Source: Pyrrhosoma nymphula (lineage: Eukaryota > Arthropoda > Insecta > Odonata > Coenagrionidae). Taken from it: 64,000 nt of DNA. The position numbers were made by a program, and so were the translations under genes. The first letter of the stretch is position 1. The number at the start of each line of letters is the position of its first letter. The notes beneath the pieces were generated by a model. It ran no database searches, was not told the origin of the DNA, and was given only the letters and a program-made list of their open reading frames with translations. This document shows positions 60,291 to 64,000 of the stretch, in pieces. The stretch covers positions 139,664,855 through 139,728,854 of the forward strand of contig OY754327.1 in the NCBI GenBank assembly GCA_963573305.1, written 5' to 3'.

Positions 60291-62699
60291 CACGCACATA
60301 CCTTGGTAAAGTGCTTCTTTACTTCCAGGATTGGGTTGCTAGCTGTTAGTGGACTATTTTTCGGATAGAATGATTTATTGGGCTACTCTGCTCGCCACCT
60401 GGTTACAGAGTATCGGGAACTATTCGAATGCATGTTACAAGAGTATGAAATGACCCTCACAAATAAATAAATCTGAAAATCCGTTGGTCCGTTTTAAGGC
60501 TCGTTTGCTCCGACCAATCTCTAGAGGTAATTCACAAGATGAGTTAGGCATGAGAAGTTAGAATAAGAAATTTAAAACGAGGTATGTATTAGGCATTAAA
60601 TGGAAATCTGAGTGTCGCAAGTTTGGCAAATTGTTTGGCATTCAATCTTTAAAGTTGCAAACACTTCAGAATTCCAGTCATATTCACATCAATCGCCACA
60701 TTTAAATTGCAAATTGTATTACTTTAATTACTACATTTACATGGGATATCGTACATCTATTGGTATCACAAGTGACATATCGCATAGTCCGGCAGTCCCA
60801 TGTCCCACGTAGACGTCTCGTTAATATAACGTAGTGCACGCATCGCTGTACCGCACATGACTTCTTTTCCAGCCCCGCCAGTGCGCGAACGTCCGTAAAA
60901 ATCTGTCTCCCATTTGCTCCCATCTCACTTTAAAACCCTTTTCCTCCCAACCATCCCTTCCTTTCTCCTCGGACCCCTCAAAATACTCCTCCATTGTTGC
61001 GCGCCCCTCGTCCTCGCTTTTTTTCGTCGAACTTTTCTTCTCAATCCCGGGCAGAGACGCGCGTCGAAGTATACAGGAACATTCCTGCAGATGCAAATAT
61101 TCCAGTGTTGTGCAGACGAGGAAGATGCAATGACAGAGGTAAAGCGAGGCCGCGAGATAAGTTTTGGGACCCACGGGCACTTTCCAGATTAATTGCTCGC
61201 TTGGCCTTCCGAATGAGGCCCCAAGGGCCCAAAAAGTTCATCGGAACTTTATTCGTTTTCCCGGAGTGTTTGCTTGCCCGACGTTATACTTGAACCAAGC
61301 ACAATCATGATGGAAATTTTTTTATGCCGTAAAATTTAACGTGTATCGTACGATATTCAGGGACTGCGTCTGTAAGTGAGCACGTATTTTATCATGCATA
61401 ACCAAAAATAAGTAACGTTCTTTCTTTTACTAGATTTCCCTATTCTTCTCATGAATTAGGAATGGGTCTCATAATGGGAGAGGTTTCATTCGTAAGTAAC
61501 TAGGTTTTAATTTAAAAACTTTCACGTAAAATCTGGTATCGCACGAGAGCCAGGAACTACGTGGTGAAGTGAGTACGCATTTTTTCATCCTTGTCCTAAA
61601 GAACGTGAGGCACTTTCTTTCCCCAGACTTCTTCTCATGAATTACGTATGGGTCGAGAGGATCCATTTCTAGAAAACTGGTTTTCGATTTAATGGCCCAT
61701 TTCATTGAATACGCAGCGTGAGATTTAGAAATTCAATGTGCGCAAGTGGCATGTCATGGATACCGGCAACCACGCCGTTTGTCGTGCTTTGAAACTACGC
61801 CACCGATCTCCCTTGACATTTATCCTTTCATTTCCCACCCTATCAGCGCTCCTCCCACATGAAACCACCCTCCCGGGACCCACCCTCCCACTCAACCCCT
61901 CGACTCCCCACCCACTCTCCATTCCCTCCGTCCTTTCCCTTCGCTCCACGCATCTCTTCCTCCTTGCCCTTACACACCCCTTCTCTCTACAAACTTCCTC
62001 CATCCTCCTCTTCTCATCTCACGTTTCGGCGCGTGGTCGATGCCGGATAGGTCGCTCCAAGTAGTTGTAGTCGAAGTAGTAATTATGGGTGTCGACGGCT
62101 GAGGTCATTTGCATCGTCAACGGCAGGTGGCTAGGGTTTGGCACGGGTTTTGGATGATTTAGGGAATGGAGGAAGAGTTGGGAAACCAGGCGTTGACATG
62201 GGCCTATTCTTAACAAAAAACGCCTAGGGTTTTATAATTTTGAATTAGAGTTGACGAATGGATTACAGAGAATGAATTGCCCTCCAAAAGGCACCCGAGT
62301 AGAAAGCGGGATTCCTCCTATATCACCGCCAACATTTGAACCGTATCTTTCGGTACATCATTTTATGGTCAATATTTTGGCATCTAAATCTCAGCTATTG
62401 TTACACCCTAAGAGCCACTGCAAGATCATGGGACACCAGCCATCTTTATTCTAACATGAATAAAAAATTATTATTGCATACGCTATGATATTTTATATAC
62501 ATTTATTGGTACTGTTACAGGGTCCAGTGGTCATCACCAATCGTAACAGGGGAAAGAGTTTTTACATCTTTCAGTCCAAGTTTCTATCTCCTTTATATTT
62601 ATGATCAGGTTAATATACTAATGAATTTAGAGAGCGTTATAATTTCGTCAGACTAAGAATTTGTTTCGAATCCCCAGTACCTTTCGAAAAGTTTTAGCC
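60291..62699. other. Non-coding region with two small GC-rich patches
   Basis: The patches at about 60860-61250 and 61800-62050 are C/T-rich with some CpG. Their frames (such as 60821-61180 minus and 61738-62064 plus) are low-complexity or overlapping and show no domain. A box-B-like TTTCGAATCCCCAG occurs at about 62663 without a matching A box. Confidence 0.5.
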
Positions 62700-62830
62700 A
62701 AGGCCGAGATAAAGGGTCGGGAATGCACTGAAAATTTCTGCCGCCTAAAGGATACGAATCCGGACTCTAGGGGAAGCTGGTACCTTCGTCATCATGCAAC
62801 CCAATCCCCTCTATCGCTTCAGTAGTTCCC
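62700..62830 (-). mobile_element. tRNA-derived SINE head, decayed
   Basis: Minus-strand AGGGGATTGGGTTGCATGATG and, about 45 bases later, GGATTCGTATCC align with AGGGGATCGGATTGATGTGG and GGTTCAAATCC of the SINE head at 52330-52440. It is shorter between the boxes. The family link is tentative. Confidence 0.4.
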
Positions 62831-63029
62831 TTCTCGCTATAGAAACCTCCACGGTCTCCCCTATACCCGATCTGAAATTGTTTCGCCAATGCTATGCCCT
62901 CGAAGTCATTTACTTATAGCCATATAAGTCCCTTTCTACATGTCAATCGTTAGATAACTTAAATGTAATAGTGTTTTCTAAATCCCTACCACCTTCCGCC
63001 CGGTTCTCATTGCTCCATTCTTGTTCCAG
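62831..63029 (+). other. Presumed intron end with strong 3' splice site
   Basis: The sequence TTCTCATTGCTCCATTC, then TTGTTCCAG ending at 63029, is a very good branch-site, pyrimidine-tract and acceptor arrangement. It stands exactly where composition switches from AT-rich to GC-rich. Confidence 0.5.
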
Positions 63030-63200
63030 GGGCCGCCACGCTCTCCTCTCCAAGCCAACGGAGTCATTAGGGGCGACTTCCGCAGAGGAGCGTCCGGCAC
63101 GAGAGCACCCCACGGAGCAACAGCAGCGACAGCCGCATCCGCCGCCGCCTCCTCAGCCATCCTCCTCCGCCTCCGTCTTCCTCCTCCGCGCCGCCCGATG
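63030..63200 (+). CDS. Candidate coding exon start of a Pro/Gln-rich protein (partial)
   Basis: Directly after the 3' splice site, the frame with codons starting at 63031 reads GRHALLSKPTESLGATSAEE, then REHPTEQQQRQPHPPPPPQP and SSSASVFLLRAAR. It stops at TAG 63202-63204. A possible donor, GATG followed by GTAGAC at 63201, comes just before that stop. A second frame (codons at 63030) is also open to TAA at 63384-63386 and is Ala/Pro-rich. The first frame has the more protein-like composition, but the choice is not certain. Gene identity is unknown. It could also be untranslated exon. Confidence 0.4.
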
Positions 63201-63386
63201 GTAGACGGCCCCGCGGCGGGCGCTCCTTCTCCCGGGCCGCCCCCATTCCCTCCCCTCCTCCTAATCCCGCCCCCTCCTCCACCTCCACCGCCCCACCGCT
63301 CCTCCCGCCCTCCCTCCTCATCGTCCCACTCCACTTCCTCGTCCCCTCCTCCTTCCCTCCACCTCCTCCACACCCTCCTCCGCTAA

Positions 63387-64000
63387 GGCCGGGCGAGAGC
63401 GCCGCGCGCGGTGGGAGGAGGGGCCACGGAGGTGGGGCGGGGAGCGGGGGGGGCGGAGGGGTACGGAGATCCCGGCTCTCGTGCGGCGCGTCCCCCCGGG
63501 AGGCGCCGGCTGCCCCCCTGCCCCCCTGCCGCCGCACCTCCACCCCTGCCACCCGGGTCGCCGCTCTTGGATCGCGCCCTCCCGCCCCCGCCGCCCCGCT
63601 CGCCCTCCTCCGCCTCCCTGCCCCCTCCCTCCATACCTCCGCCCCCGCTACCCGCGCCGCCGCCACCTCCCGCGAGGCCCTCCGCCTTCGAAGTCTCCTC
63701 CGCCGCGGCCTCCGGGCCCTCGGCCGGCCCTCAGGCGACCCCCTCCTTCTCGTCCGCGGTCGCCCCCAGGCCCCGGCCCAACCAGGCCCGCCTCCCCCAA
63801 CCAGCGGCCCCCTGCGTCATCCGGGTCCCCGTGCCGCAAACCTCACGTCAGGCCTTACCCCCGACTCAGCAGCAGCAGCTGATCCAACAGCAGTTTCTTC
63901 AGTCTCAGCAGTTTCAGGCCCTTCCGCCGCCGCAGGCCCGGGTCCGCGGGGCCGTCGTCCCCCAGATCCAGGTCTCGCCCTCTCCGCGGTCGCCCGGCGG
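63387..64000 (+). CDS. Pro/Gln-rich open frame running off the window (partial, product unknown)
   Basis: The frame with codons at positions divisible by three is open for over 200 codons to the window end and has no ATG, so it would need upstream sequence. Its last third is the most convincing: SAFEVSSAAASG, then QARLPQPAAPCVIRVPVPQT, a QQQQLIQQQFLQSQQFQAL segment and PQIQVSPSP. Long Gln and Pro tracts are typical of disordered parts of transcription or chromatin regulators, but I do not recognise the family. One way to join it to the exon at 63030 is a donor at 63201 and an acceptor CGCCCCCAG ending at 63769, which keeps the frame (RAAR-W-PRPNQ). The part from 63387 to about 63760 would then be intron. 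Other acceptors exist, so the model is tentative. Confidence 0.45.

Noticed and set aside
63067..63666. 199-codon minus-strand frame, the longest in the window
   Set aside because: It is antisense to the better Pro/Gln-rich reading, is Gly/Arg/Ala-rich through composition, and has no recognisable motif.
1..64000. Intact tRNA, rRNA or CRISPR features
   Set aside because: Only decayed tRNA-derived SINE heads were found. No cloverleaf, rRNA segment or regularly spaced repeat array is visible.

Overview
This window looks like nuclear DNA from an arthropod, probably an insect. It is mostly AT-rich and non-coding. Its recognisable content is decayed non-LTR retrotransposon tails, short DNA transposons with terminal inverted repeats, tRNA-derived SINE heads, microsatellites, and scattered CpG-containing homopurine or homopyrimidine islands. 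There are no operons or ribosome binding sites, and most open frames are chance or low-complexity frames. The exact taxon cannot be fixed from sequence alone. Genes: only two places look like host coding sequence. One is a candidate 165-nt internal exon at 27746-27910 with good splice signals and symmetric phase. The other is the extreme right end (63030-64000), where a very good 3' splice site leads into a GC-rich region encoding Pro/Gln-rich sequence that runs off the window. If both belong to one gene, most of the window would be intron; that is inference. Mobile elements, left to right: hAT-type MITE copy 1 (2710-3252); LINE-B tail (4460-4830); LINE-A tail scrap (15858-15925); fold-back element (16474-16607); perfect 80-bp inverted repeat (19676-19854); LINE-A scrap (23010-23290); fold-back elements (25028-25303, 26934-27066, 28780-28922); terminal stem-loop and LINE-B scrap (30305-30965); TIR element copy 1 followed directly by a SINE head (33428-33725); LINE-A tail with 3' UTR (36587-37060); an inverted pair of MITEs (41690-42251); a LINE-A copy split by hAT MITE copy 2 (42945-44115); an opposite-strand LINE-A scrap (44200-44345); a TIR MITE (45837-46095); TIR element copy 2 (47108-47344); two fold-back elements (48358-48500, 48758-48869); a GC-rich hAT MITE with target duplication (49420-49721); a TA-flanked element carrying a nested hAT element (50570-51397); SINE heads (52330-52440, 62700-62830); and a LINE-B tail (59930-60290). 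Most notable: the fold-back elements share a small motif laid out like the core of a type I hammerhead ribozyme. The order is CTGA(A/T)GA, a short hairpin, GAAA, a short palindrome such as ACCCGGGT, ACCGGT or ACGT, and then a potential cleavage site facing a stem-I partner. In the copy at 26934-27066 the motif sits at the tip of a long hairpin whose arms act as an extended stem I. This suggests relatives of Penelope-type or retrozyme-like hammerhead-bearing retroelements. The copies have an extra nucleotide before stem II, so activity is uncertain.
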